Below, piece by piece: positions 34,058 through 40,535 of a DNA stretch of 40,535 bases. The position numbers and the translations under genes were made by a program. Every line of letters starts with the position of its first letter. Within the stretch, counting starts at the first letter, position 1. A model generated the notes under the pieces. The model worked only from the letters and a program-made list of their open reading frames with translations. It searched no databases and had not been told where the DNA came from. Source of the DNA: Eutrophocola sp049446715 (lineage in GTDB: Bacteria > Pseudomonadota > Gammaproteobacteria > Pseudomonadales > Pseudohongiellaceae); the NCBI GenBank assembly GCA_049446715.1, contig JBMTQX010000022.1:1-40535 (forward strand), given 5' to 3'.

Positions 34058-34073
34058 TGTTCGCGCGCGAACA
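34058..34073. promoter_or_regulatory. Perfect 16-bp palindrome upstream of fabD
   Basis: TGTTCGCGCGCGAACA is an exact palindrome located 79-94 bases before the fabD start. Its size and place suit the operator of a dimeric regulator, perhaps TetR-like, of fatty-acid synthesis. Which protein binds it is unknown, and no regulator gene is adjacent. Confidence 0.55.
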
Positions 34074-34136
34074 GTTATGCCAGTTTTCGATTTTGTGAGT
34101 CCCGACGTCTTGCAGTCTATCTATTTATAAAAATAG

Positions 34137-34160
34137 AAAGCAGCCCGATTGAGCTGCTTT
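34137..34160 (-). terminator. Intrinsic terminator after rpmF
   Basis: AAAGCAGC and GCTGCTTT enclose an eight-base loop; on the minus strand a T-rich stretch follows. It lies about 60 bases after the rpmF stop and separates yceD-rpmF from fabD. Confidence 0.75.
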
Positions 34161-34219
34161 TCTGAGTCTGGTTAATGCGCTGTTGTGTGCCGGCTATGCG
34201 GCAAGGCGCAGTGGGCTAA

Positions 34220-34399
34220 TCAGTCGTCGCTGTTGCGAACGATCTGTCTGCCTTTGAAAAAACCGTCCGGCGTCATATGATGACGACGATGCCTTTCACC
34301 GGTTTCCGCATCAGTAGAAATAGTTGCGGTGGTCAGTGCATCGTGTGCACGACGCTTGTTGCGCCTGGCACGGGACACTTTGCTCTTCTGTACAGCCAT
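34220..34399 (-). CDS. rpmF: 50S ribosomal protein L32
   Basis: The 59-residue basic protein MAVQKSKVSRARRNKRRAHD, ending with the HHMTPDGFFKGRQIV segment, is a clear L32 of the large ribosomal subunit. No zinc-binding cysteines are present, the C-minus form usual in gammaproteobacteria. It follows yceD by about 90 bases on the same strand, as in E. coli, and is followed by a terminator instead of plsX. Confidence 0.96.
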   Translation of the reverse strand: MAVQKSKVSRARRNKRRAHDALTTATISTDAETGERHRRHHMTPDGFFKGRQIVRNSDD

Positions 34400-34491
34400 G
34401 ATTGCTTTCCTCGGTTTTGCCCTGTCACACTGACTCGCTGAGTCAGTCCTGGTTGGATTCTTGATCCTGTTCTTTACTAATACTGTCTTTG

Positions 34492-35097
34492 CTATTTATT
34501 CTTGTTGCGTTTATTGCTGCCATCGCCCGGTGTCGAGGCGCCAGCCAGCTCCTGCTTAAGCTTTTGCAATACGTCAAGGCCCTTGATGTTGCTGCGGGGC
34601 ATGGTTTCTTCCTGGCGCTGTGTTTCGGCATGCAGCGCGTTGAAAGCTGTGTTGCACTGGTCGCTTGCATGAGCTGCCACAATAGGCAGGCTCATGATCA
34701 GCTCATCTTCGATCACAGAAAGCAGATTCAATTCGCCTTCTTTGCAGATGACCACGTCCAGTTTATCCAGGGTATTAGCAGACTGATCGGCGATCTTCCG
34801 GGCTTCTGGCTCGCTCTGGGCCAGTTTGATGGCCAGTGTGGCGTCCAGGCTGACAGTTACCGGTTCCAGGCAGCGTTGGCACTGCAGACGCACGGCGGCA
34901 GTCAGATTTCCCGAAAGACAGCAGGTGCCGCTTTCGTCCCTGTCAAAGCTTAAACACACCTCCACCTGGGCTTGTGTATCAACCAGGTACTCACTTAAAC
35001 GCAGGAGTTTGCCAAGAGGTATGGAGCTGTTTATTGTCCTGTTCCTGTCGCACAGTTTGCGTGCTGTTACATGCTCCGGGAACGGGTCAATCGACAT
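34492..35097 (-). CDS. yceD: YceD/DUF177 protein (large rRNA accumulation protein)
   Basis: YceD-family proteins are linked to 23S rRNA accumulation and are usually encoded next to rpmF. The 201-residue protein has the family's LQCQRCLEPVTVSLDATLAIKL and the acidic segment GELNLLSVIEDELIMSLPIVAAH with a later cysteine (DQCNTAF). The tail is basic and low-complexity. The ATG at 35097 is the only reasonable start. It lies eight bases after a near-consensus -10 box, so the mRNA may have no leader. Confidence 0.92.
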   Translation of the reverse strand: MSIDPFPEHVTARKLCDRNRTINSSIPLGKLLRLSEYLVDTQAQVEVCLSFDRDESGTCCLSGNLTAAVRLQCQRCLEPVTVSLDATLAIKLAQSEPEARKIADQSANTLDKLDVVICKEGELNLLSVIEDELIMSLPIVAAHASDQCNTAFNALHAETQRQEETMPRSNIKGLDVLQKLKQELAGASTPGDGSNKRNKNK

Positions 35098-35105
35098 AGG
35101 CGCGC

Positions 35106-35134
35106 ATGATAGGGATGAAGGCCCTGTCTGTCAA
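35106..35134 (-). promoter_or_regulatory. Near-consensus promoter of yceD-rpmF, likely leaderless
   Basis: On the minus strand, TTGACA (35134-35129), exactly 17 bases, and TATCAT (35111-35106) stand ahead of yceD. Only eight bases separate the -10 box from the ATG, so transcription should begin at or within a few bases of the start codon. Confidence 0.75.
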
Positions 35135-35184
35135 AGAAATTTGCCGTTTTTGTGCCCAAAGCCATTGATTATACTTGGATTGTT

Positions 35185-35769
35185 ATGAAGCTAGTTCTGG
35201 CCTCCTCCTCCCCTTATCGACGGCAAGTGCTGTCCCGTCTGCAACTGCCTTTCAAGGCCATGGCGCCGGAGATTGATGAGACGCCGCATGGCGACGAAAA
35301 AATCGCACCCTATGTGCGTCGACTGGCGGAAGAAAAAGCCCGCGCGCTTGCCGATCAATGCCCGGATACACTGATTATCGGCTCCGACCAGGCCTGTGCG
35401 TTGCAGGGGCTGATCCTGGGAAAACCGGGCACAGCAGAGGCGGCAGCGCAACACCTGGCGTTGTGCAGCGGGCAATGGGTCACCTTTTATACGGGGCTGG
35501 CGCTCTATCATTCTGGCACCGATAGCATGCAGTCGCTGGTGGAGACATATCGCGTGAAGTTTCGTGAGCTGACCAGTGAGGAAATTGCCGGTTATATCCG
35601 GCTGGACCAGCCGCTGGACTGTGCTGGCAGCTTCAAGGTGGAGCAGTCCGGTATAGCCCTGTTCGAGGCCATGGAGGGTCGGGATTACAACACGCTGCTG
35701 GGCATGCCGATGATTGCCCTCATCACCTTGCTGCGCGAGGCAGGCCTCAATCCCCTGCTGGCATCCTGA
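35185..35769 (+). CDS. yceF: Maf-family nucleotide pyrophosphatase (YceF type)
   Basis: Maf proteins hydrolyse non-canonical nucleoside triphosphates; the YceF branch prefers 7-methyl-GTP. The 194-residue product from the ATG at 35185 begins KLVLASSSPYRRQVLSRL, has the catalytic-base region IIGSDQACAL near residue 70 and ENI-like QPLDCAGSFKVEQSG. An in-frame ATG 11 codons earlier lacks the family start. The YceF assignment rests on its place between rluC and yceD, identical to E. coli. Its last 23 bases overlap the 3' end of rluC on the other strand. Confidence 0.9.
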   Translation: MKLVLASSSPYRRQVLSRLQLPFKAMAPEIDETPHGDEKIAPYVRRLAEEKARALADQCPDTLIIGSDQACALQGLILGKPGTAEAAAQHLALCSGQWVTFYTGLALYHSGTDSMQSLVETYRVKFRELTSEEIAGYIRLDQPLDCAGSFKVEQSGIALFEAMEGRDYNTLLGMPMIALITLLREAGLNPLLAS

Positions 35770-36745
35770 GCTGCGCCAGCGCTTGTTCGAATTGACTGTC
35801 ATAAGGCGCGCGGACGGTTAAGGTCTTGCCCGTTTCTGGATGCGTCAGTGATAGTTCGCGGGCATGCAGGCAAAGTCGGCGAATGCCCAGTTTGGCAAAA
35901 TGCCGGTTACTGTCGTCCTCGGCATATTTCTCATCCCCGATAATCGGATGCCCGGCCAACTGGGCATGAACGCGTATCTGGTGTGTACGCCCTGTAACAG
36001 GCCTGGCCTGGACCAGGCTGGCCTCAGCAAACATTTCCAGAATCCGAAACCGGGTCAGTGCCTTCTTGCCTTCGGTATCGACGCTCACAAAGCGCTCCCC
36101 GCCCTGGGCTTCCTGCCGCTTCAGGGCTGCCCCCACTTCTGTAATGGCCTCAGGCCAGGCCCCTGCTACCAGGGCATGATAGGTTTTATGCACGGTGTTT
36201 TCGCGAAACTGCGCTCCCAGATTTTTCAGGGTTTTGCCTTGACGGGCCAGCAACAGGCATCCGGAGGTGCCCTTGTCCAGGCGATGTGCCAGTTCCAGGC
36301 CGGCAGCTTCAGGATGCCTGTAGCGTAGTGCTTCGATAAGCCCGACTTTTACACCTGTGCCACCGTGTACGGGGAGACCCGCCGGCTTGTTGATGATAAT
36401 AATGGCATCATCGGCATACAAAATGGCGTCTTCCAGCAAGGCTAGCAATGCCTCGCCCGGCGGCTGCTGCTCATTGGGTGCCGCGACACGGACAGGGGGA
36501 ATGCGCACGAGATCACCGGTCTGCAATTTGTAATCCGGTTTTTCACGTTTCTTGTTCACCCGCACCTCGCCCTTACGGATAATCCGGTAAATGCGCGATT
36601 TGGGGACGCCCTTGAGCCTGGCCAGCAGGAAGTTGTCCAGGCGCTGGCCGGCCTGGTGCTCACTGACTTCCTGGAAACTGACCGCGGGCTCACTTGCTGT
36701 GGACGCGGATGGGACTGGCTTGTTCAATGTCGGGTCTCGTGGCAA
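35747..36745 (-). CDS. rluC: 23S rRNA pseudouridine synthase RluC
   Basis: RluC makes pseudouridines at positions 955, 2504 and 2580 of E. coli 23S rRNA. The 332-residue protein has an N-terminal S4 domain (GQRLDNFLLARLKGVPKSRIYRIIRKGEVRVN), the catalytic aspartate in LELAHRLDKGTSGCLLLA, and VTGRTHQIRVHAQLAGHPIIGD. The start is unclear: a TTG at 36745 or a second TTG at 36727. A TATACT box at 36756-36761 lies close enough to favour the inner one. It is divergent from rne, as in E. coli. Confidence 0.93.
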   Translation of the reverse strand: MPRDPTLNKPVPSASTASEPAVSFQEVSEHQAGQRLDNFLLARLKGVPKSRIYRIIRKGEVRVNKKREKPDYKLQTGDLVRIPPVRVAAPNEQQPPGEALLALLEDAILYADDAIIIINKPAGLPVHGGTGVKVGLIEALRYRHPEAAGLELAHRLDKGTSGCLLLARQGKTLKNLGAQFRENTVHKTYHALVAGAWPEAITEVGAALKRQEAQGGERFVSVDTEGKKALTRFRILEMFAEASLVQARPVTGRTHQIRVHAQLAGHPIIGDEKYAEDDSNRHFAKLGIRRLCLHARELSLTHPETGKTLTVRAPYDSQFEQALAQLRMPAGD

Positions 36746-36874
36746 CGAAGGCTGAAGTATACCGCGAACATGCTCTGAGCTGCCCCAAACTTCCGCCGGG
36801 TAAAGGGTCAGGCACAGACCTCGGCAAGGCTCAAATCCAGCTTGAGTGACACTGCAATAAGGCCTCGTAAATCA

Positions 36875-36903
36875 TTGAAGCCCCTATAATTTACTGCTAT
36901 ATT
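36875..36903 (+). promoter_or_regulatory. Promoter for the rne leader
   Basis: TTGAAG (36875-36880), 17 bases and TATATT (36898-36903), with TG one base before the -10, form an extended sigma-70 promoter. From here to the rne ATG is about 1.1 kb. A second A+T-rich candidate (TTAATT, 18 bases, TATAAA, ending near 37944) lies close to rne. Confidence 0.6.
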
Positions 36904-36909
36904 GCGCCC

Positions 36910-38012
36910 TTGGTCGCGCTTTTGCCGCCGTTGCCTGAATGCTAGGCAGTGCAATGCTGGAAGTCCGCGACAGATCATTAAGTGTCACACAGCGACTTTG
37001 CGACCAGGCTTGAAAACGCTGTCGCGATATTGACCGCATCCACCGCATAGCGCACCTGCAGCAATTACCAGCAGTGCATCCGGGGATGTGAATTTGAAGC
37101 AATATCGAGGCAATAACCACGCAAAATTGAAGCAAAATTCACGAAAGTGTGATCCTAGCGCACCTTGATTGCTGGGTTGAGGCGATATGAACGACAACCT
37201 GCCTGTCTTCTGAAAGAAGGTTCAGGCTCGAAGCAGGAAATCTGACGCCAGAAAATTTAAGAATTATTTAAGGACTGACTGAAACAACACGAAAAACCAG
37301 TACTAGCCGAATTTATGCCAGCCCGGCATGCGAAGCCCACAAGGGCTCCCCTGACCCGCTCTGGCGAACCGAAGACGAGAAACTAATCAGAGGCCAGTAA
37401 ACCCTGGTCATAATTTTTTAAATTCAGACTGTAAGGCCCGCAAGGGCCTGTTAATTCCGGAAAGCCGGGTAAAAGACTCCGTTAGCTGAGATCAATTTGA
37501 AAGATCGATGACGGCCAACTGAGCAAGCTGACAGATTCAGTATCGCCAAGTGTGGCGATCAGGAGAACAAGAGAGTAAGCGATCACGGTGCACGCACCGA
37601 AAACAACCGGATTGAGGTTGTGAGAACCGCAAAACGCATTTGAGAGAAACCAAGGAATTGCTGGCAGTACCCCATAAGCGGTGCCGGTAATCAGCCAGAC
37701 AGGAACAGCCTGGCCACTGATCCCCAAGATCAGACGAACCGGGCAAGACAAGCCTGACGCAGTCCACCGGAGAGACAGCCTTTACGCCAGGCTACCCCGG
37801 GACGAGTCAAAGAGACGATCACAGCAGTTTCGGCACTAACCCGCCAGTTCTGCTCTGACATCAGGCAGTACCGGCCTTGCAAATGCAGTTGTTGCAGTAC
37901 CACCCCTCCTCACTCTTAATTGTTTTTAATTCAATTACTTATAAAAGCTAGTTAATCCATTTTGTCAGGCATCTTTTGCCCCGGTCTTCCCTTATACGGA
38001 GAAGTGCACGGC
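36910..38012 (+). ncRNA. Long hairpin-rich 5' leader of rne
   Basis: No protein frame is supported in this region. On the plus strand it holds a chain of short perfect or near-perfect hairpins separated by purine-rich stretches. Examples are GCCTG...CAGGC (37201-37228), ATGCC/GGCAT (37315-37329), AGCCC-ACAA-GGGCT (37334-37347), AGGCCC-GCAA-GGGCCT with a GNRA loop (37434-37449), ATCGCCA-AGTG-TGGCGAT (37542-37559), CGGTG/CACCG (37586-37599), ATCAGCCAG with CTGG and CTGAT (37690-37721) and AGCCT/AGGCT (37777-37793). In E. coli a 361-base rne leader lets RNase E control its own mRNA; this leader would be about three times longer. It could also include a separate small RNA. Confidence 0.55.
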
Positions 38013-40535
38013 ATGAAAAGAATGCTTATCAACGCCACGCAGAAAGAAGAGATGCGTGTTGCCCTGGTCGATGGCCAGCGGCTGTATGACCTGGACATCG
38101 AGAATCGCGCCAGGGTCCAGAAAAAGGCCAATATTTATAAAGGCCGCATCACCCGCATCGAGCCAAGCCTGGAAGCCGCGTTCGTCAATTTTGGCGCCGA
38201 TCGCCACGGTTTCCTGCCCCTGAAAGAAATTTCCAAGGAATATTTTTCCAAGCAGCCAAATGAAATCAGTGGCCGCATCAATATCAAGGAAGTGGTCCAG
38301 GAAGGCACCGAAGTCATCGTACAGGTGGACAAGGAAGAGCGTGGCAACAAGGGTGCTGCGCTCACTACCATGATCTCCCTGGCAGGTCGCTACCTGGTCC
38401 TTATGCCGAACAATCCCCGTGCCGGTGGCATCTCCCGCCGCATCGAGGGCGATGACCGCAGTGAGTTGCGAGATGCCCTCAGCAGTATCACCATTCCTGA
38501 CGGGATGGGTACCATCGTGCGTACCGCTGGCGTCGGCAAGGCCCCCGAAGAATTGCAATGGGACCTGGATTACCTGCTGCAGCTCTGGTCTTCCATCAAG
38601 ACCGCAGCTGATGAGCGCGAGGCCCCTTTCCTGATCTACCAGGAAAGCAATGTCATTATCCGCGCCATCCGGGACTACCTGCGCCAGGACATCGGTGAAG
38701 TGATTCTCGATACCCCCGCCAGCTTCGAGGAAGCCAGAAGCTTCATTCGCCAGGTCATGCCGCAGTTTGAAGACCGCGTAAAACTGTATGACGGCAAGGT
38801 GCCGCTGTTTACCAATTACCAGATTGAAGCCCAGATTGAAACAGCGTTTCAGCGTGAAGTGAAACTGCCCTCGGGTGGCTCCATCGTCATCGATCCGACC
38901 GAGGCGCTGATTTCCATTGATATCAACTCTTCCCGCGCCACACGTGGTGCGGATATCGAGGAAACCGCCCTGCAGACCAACCTGGAAGCCGCGGATGAGA
39001 TTGCGCGCCAGATGCGTCTGCGTGACCTAGGTGGTCTCGCGGTGATCGATTTCATCGACATGATGTCCCAGAGGAACCAGCGCGAAGTCGAAAATCGCAT
39101 GCGCGATGCGCTGGCCATGGATCGTGCCCGTGTCCAGATCGGCCGTATTTCCCGTTTTGGGTTGCTGGAAATGTCACGGCAACGGCTACGTCCGTCCCTG
39201 GGTGAAACCAGCGCCATTGTCTGCCCTCGTTGTAATGGCCAGGGCACCATTCGCGATATCGAATCACTGGCCCTGTCTATCCTGCGTTTGCTGGAAGAAG
39301 AAGCCAACAAGAACAATTCCTGCGAAGTTCGTGCCATCGTGCCGATCAGTGTGTCGTCCTACCTGCTGAACGAAAAGCGCAAAGCCATCGCCAGTATTGA
39401 GAACCAGAGCCGGACCAAGGTCGTGGTTGTCCCAAATCCGAACATGGACACGCCGCACTACGAAGTCCAGAACATTGCCGATGAAACCGGTGAGCGCAGT
39501 TACGACATCCACCCGGAAGACGATAACGAAATCAGTGAGTTCATTCCGAAGAAACCGGAAGTGGCCGATCGCGCCGCTGTCCAGGCGCCACACATTACTC
39601 CGGCCATGCCGCCGGTCGCCCAGCCAGCTCAAGAGCCGGCAAAAAGCAGTGGTGGCCTGCTGGCCAGCATCAGTGCCGCAATCAGCAGCCTGTTCAGTGC
39701 GCCGGTCGAAGAAGCCCCGAGCAAGAAGCCGCGCAGCAGAAGCAGCAAGTCCGCTGACAGTAACGAAAAGCGCAGCGACGGTCGTCGCAAGCGCGGTACT
39801 CGTAGTGAAGGTGGTCGCAAACGCGGAGGCCGCAAGTCAGAAGGCTCTCGCAGTGCTGATGGCGCTCGCAACGCCGATGCCAAGGGCAAAGAGGATGCTG
39901 GCAATAATCGCCTGGAACGTCAAAAAAGCCGTGGCGACCAGGAACCGGAAAATGAATCGTCGCGTCGTGAAGGCCGCAAGACCGGTCGCAAGCGCTCACG
40001 GGGCAAAGGCCAGTCCGACGGGACACAGGAGAATGCGCGCCAGGACAGCCCGACTGGTGCTGATACCGAATCCGCTGCAGATACCGGTGCCGGCAATGAC
40101 AGCACCAGCAACAACAGCCAGGATAATCGTGGTGACAAACCGCGTAAAAGACCGTCCGAACAGCGTCTGAAGCAGCCGCGTCAGCGTCGCCGTGGCAAGC
40201 GTGATGATGCCGGAGCTGAAGCCGGCAATGAGCAGAACAACCAGGACAGCCAGAACAACCCGGCTTCCGGTAGCAACGGTGAGCAGAACAGCACGCCGGT
40301 AGCTGCTGAGCGCCAGAACAGGCAGCCTGCCGCCAGCAGAGAAAAATCACCTGCCGTTGAAAGCAATGACCAGGGGGGCCAGGGCAACACTGCCACGGCT
40401 TCGACGTTAGCCCCGTCCGAGCCCGTGCAGAAAGCAAATGACGCTAACCAAGCCCCCAAGGCTGATAAAGCGGCATCACTCGCCCAGGACAGTCATGCCC
40501 AGAGTAAAGGTGATGAACAGCAGAGCCGGTCAAAT
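38013..40535 (+). CDS. rne: Ribonuclease E, N-terminal 841 residues, open at the window edge
   Basis: RNase E is the endoribonuclease that starts most mRNA decay, matures rRNA and tRNA and scaffolds the degradosome at the inner membrane. The frame is open for 841 codons with no stop. The S1 domain lies near the start (ANIYKGRITRIEPSLEAAFVNFG). The catalytic aspartates fall at Asp303 (ISIDIN) and Asp346 (AVIDFID), and the zinc-link CPRC at 404-407, all at E. coli numbering. GGLLASISAAISSLFSAP at 547-564 matches the amphipathic membrane-binding helix. After it comes a disordered Arg-rich, then Asn/Gln/Ser-rich scaffold. The ATG follows ACGGAGAAG. Confidence 0.97.
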   Translation, partial: MKRMLINATQKEEMRVALVDGQRLYDLDIENRARVQKKANIYKGRITRIEPSLEAAFVNFGADRHGFLPLKEISKEYFSKQPNEISGRINIKEVVQEGTEVIVQVDKEERGNKGAALTTMISLAGRYLVLMPNNPRAGGISRRIEGDDRSELRDALSSITIPDGMGTIVRTAGVGKAPEELQWDLDYLLQLWSSIKTAADEREAPFLIYQESNVIIRAIRDYLRQDIGEVILDTPASFEEARSFIRQVMPQFEDRVKLYDGKVPLFTNYQIEAQIETAFQREVKLPSGGSIVIDPTEALISIDINSSRATRGADIEETALQTNLEAADEIARQMRLRDLGGLAVIDFIDMMSQRNQREVENRMRDALAMDRARVQIGRISRFGLLEMSRQRLRPSLGETSAIVCPRCNGQGTIRDIESLALSILRLLEEEANKNNSCEVRAIVPISVSSYLLNEKRKAIASIENQSRTKVVVVPNPNMDTPHYEVQNIADETGERSYDIHPEDDNEISEFIPKKPEVADRAAVQAPHITPAMPPVAQPAQEPAKSSGGLLASISAAISSLFSAPVEEAPSKKPRSRSSKSADSNEKRSDGRRKRGTRSEGGRKRGGRKSEGSRSADGARNADAKGKEDAGNNRLERQKSRGDQEPENESSRREGRKTGRKRSRGKGQSDGTQENARQDSPTGADTESAADTGAGNDSTSNNSQDNRGDKPRKRPSEQRLKQPRQRRRGKRDDAGAEAGNEQNNQDSQNNPASGSNGEQNSTPVAAERQNRQPAASREKSPAVESNDQGGQGNTATASTLAPSEPVQKANDANQAPKADKAASLAQDSHAQSKGDEQQSRSN

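Noticed and set aside
37482..37751. Minus-strand frames of 76 and 89 codons in the rne leader.
   Set aside because: They overlap hairpins in two frames with no Shine-Dalgarno and no family resemblance. The hairpins explain the region better.
36904..38012. RNase P RNA or tmRNA in the rluC-rne spacer.
   Set aside because: None of the conserved cores of these RNAs, as I know them, could be seen; the region reads as a string of simple hairpins.
39694..40437. Long open frame antisense to the rne C-terminal part (247 codons), and a 257-codon frame in another plus frame at 39397-40170.
   Set aside because: Both are shadows of the Arg/Gly/Asn-rich RNase E tail, whose repetitive composition keeps other frames open. 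Their products are low-complexity and match no family.
1..40535. CRISPR arrays, toxin-antitoxin pairs, restriction or other defence genes.
   Set aside because: No regularly spaced repeats and no such gene families were found; the single Arc-like gene has no toxin partner beside it.

Overview
This is about 40.5 kb of housekeeping chromosome from a gammaproteobacterium, probably a Pseudomonadales/Oceanospirillales-type aerobe. The lineage is inferred from gene order. rne-rluC-maf(yceF)-yceD-rpmF-fab-pabC-mltG-tmk-holB matches Escherichia coli. cysB, cysH, thrH and pabB cluster as in Pseudomonas. tus-yccA-tRNA-Ser also follows E. coli. There is one tRNA, no rRNA, no CRISPR array and no recognisable defence, toxin or secretion island.

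Layout. 1-941: two small membrane-protein genes, both apparently frameshifted, at the window edge. 976-5520: pdxJ overlapping glcDEF (glycolate oxidase). 5795-7405: msrA and a cytosolic 5'-nucleotidase. 7436-14593: a sulfur-rich block with a TauE/SafE permease divergent from cysB, an iron-sulfur APS reductase (cysH), thrH, a CoA-type Nudix hydrolase, pabB and tusDCBE. 14683-15719: yccA and tRNA-Ser(UGA). 16058-18259: the periplasmic protease Prc. 18553-19773: a lone tyrosine recombinase. 20299-21645: glutathione reductase. 22110-22400: an Arc-like ribbon-helix-helix gene with an in-frame TGA. 22763-26411: alkB-type dioxygenase, gamma-glutamyltransferase and an L-2-hydroxyglutarate oxidase-like flavoprotein. 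26420-35097 (all minus): pilZ, holB, tmk, mltG, pabC, fabF, acpP, fabG, fabD, rpmF and yceD. 35185-36745: maf and rluC, convergent. 36746-38012: a long non-coding leader. 38013-end: rne, open at the right edge.

The fatty-acid block makes acyl carrier protein and three elongation enzymes. It leads into folate (pabC), cell-wall (mltG) and DNA-synthesis (tmk, holB) genes, as in E. coli, but plsX and fabH are missing between rpmF and fabD. Sulfur genes cover sulfite export, cysteine regulation, APS reduction and tRNA 2-thiolation. msrA, gor and ggt add thiol and redox maintenance.

I found no new multi-gene system. The points most worth a second look are regulatory or structural. They are the roughly 1.1-kb hairpin-rich leader of rne, an intrinsic terminator abutting the tusD start, a promoter that predicts a leaderless yceD mRNA, a perfect 16-bp palindrome upstream of fabD, the split Arc-like gene, and the thymidylate kinase P-loop lacking its Ser/Thr. 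All calls come from reading the sequence; no database search was run.
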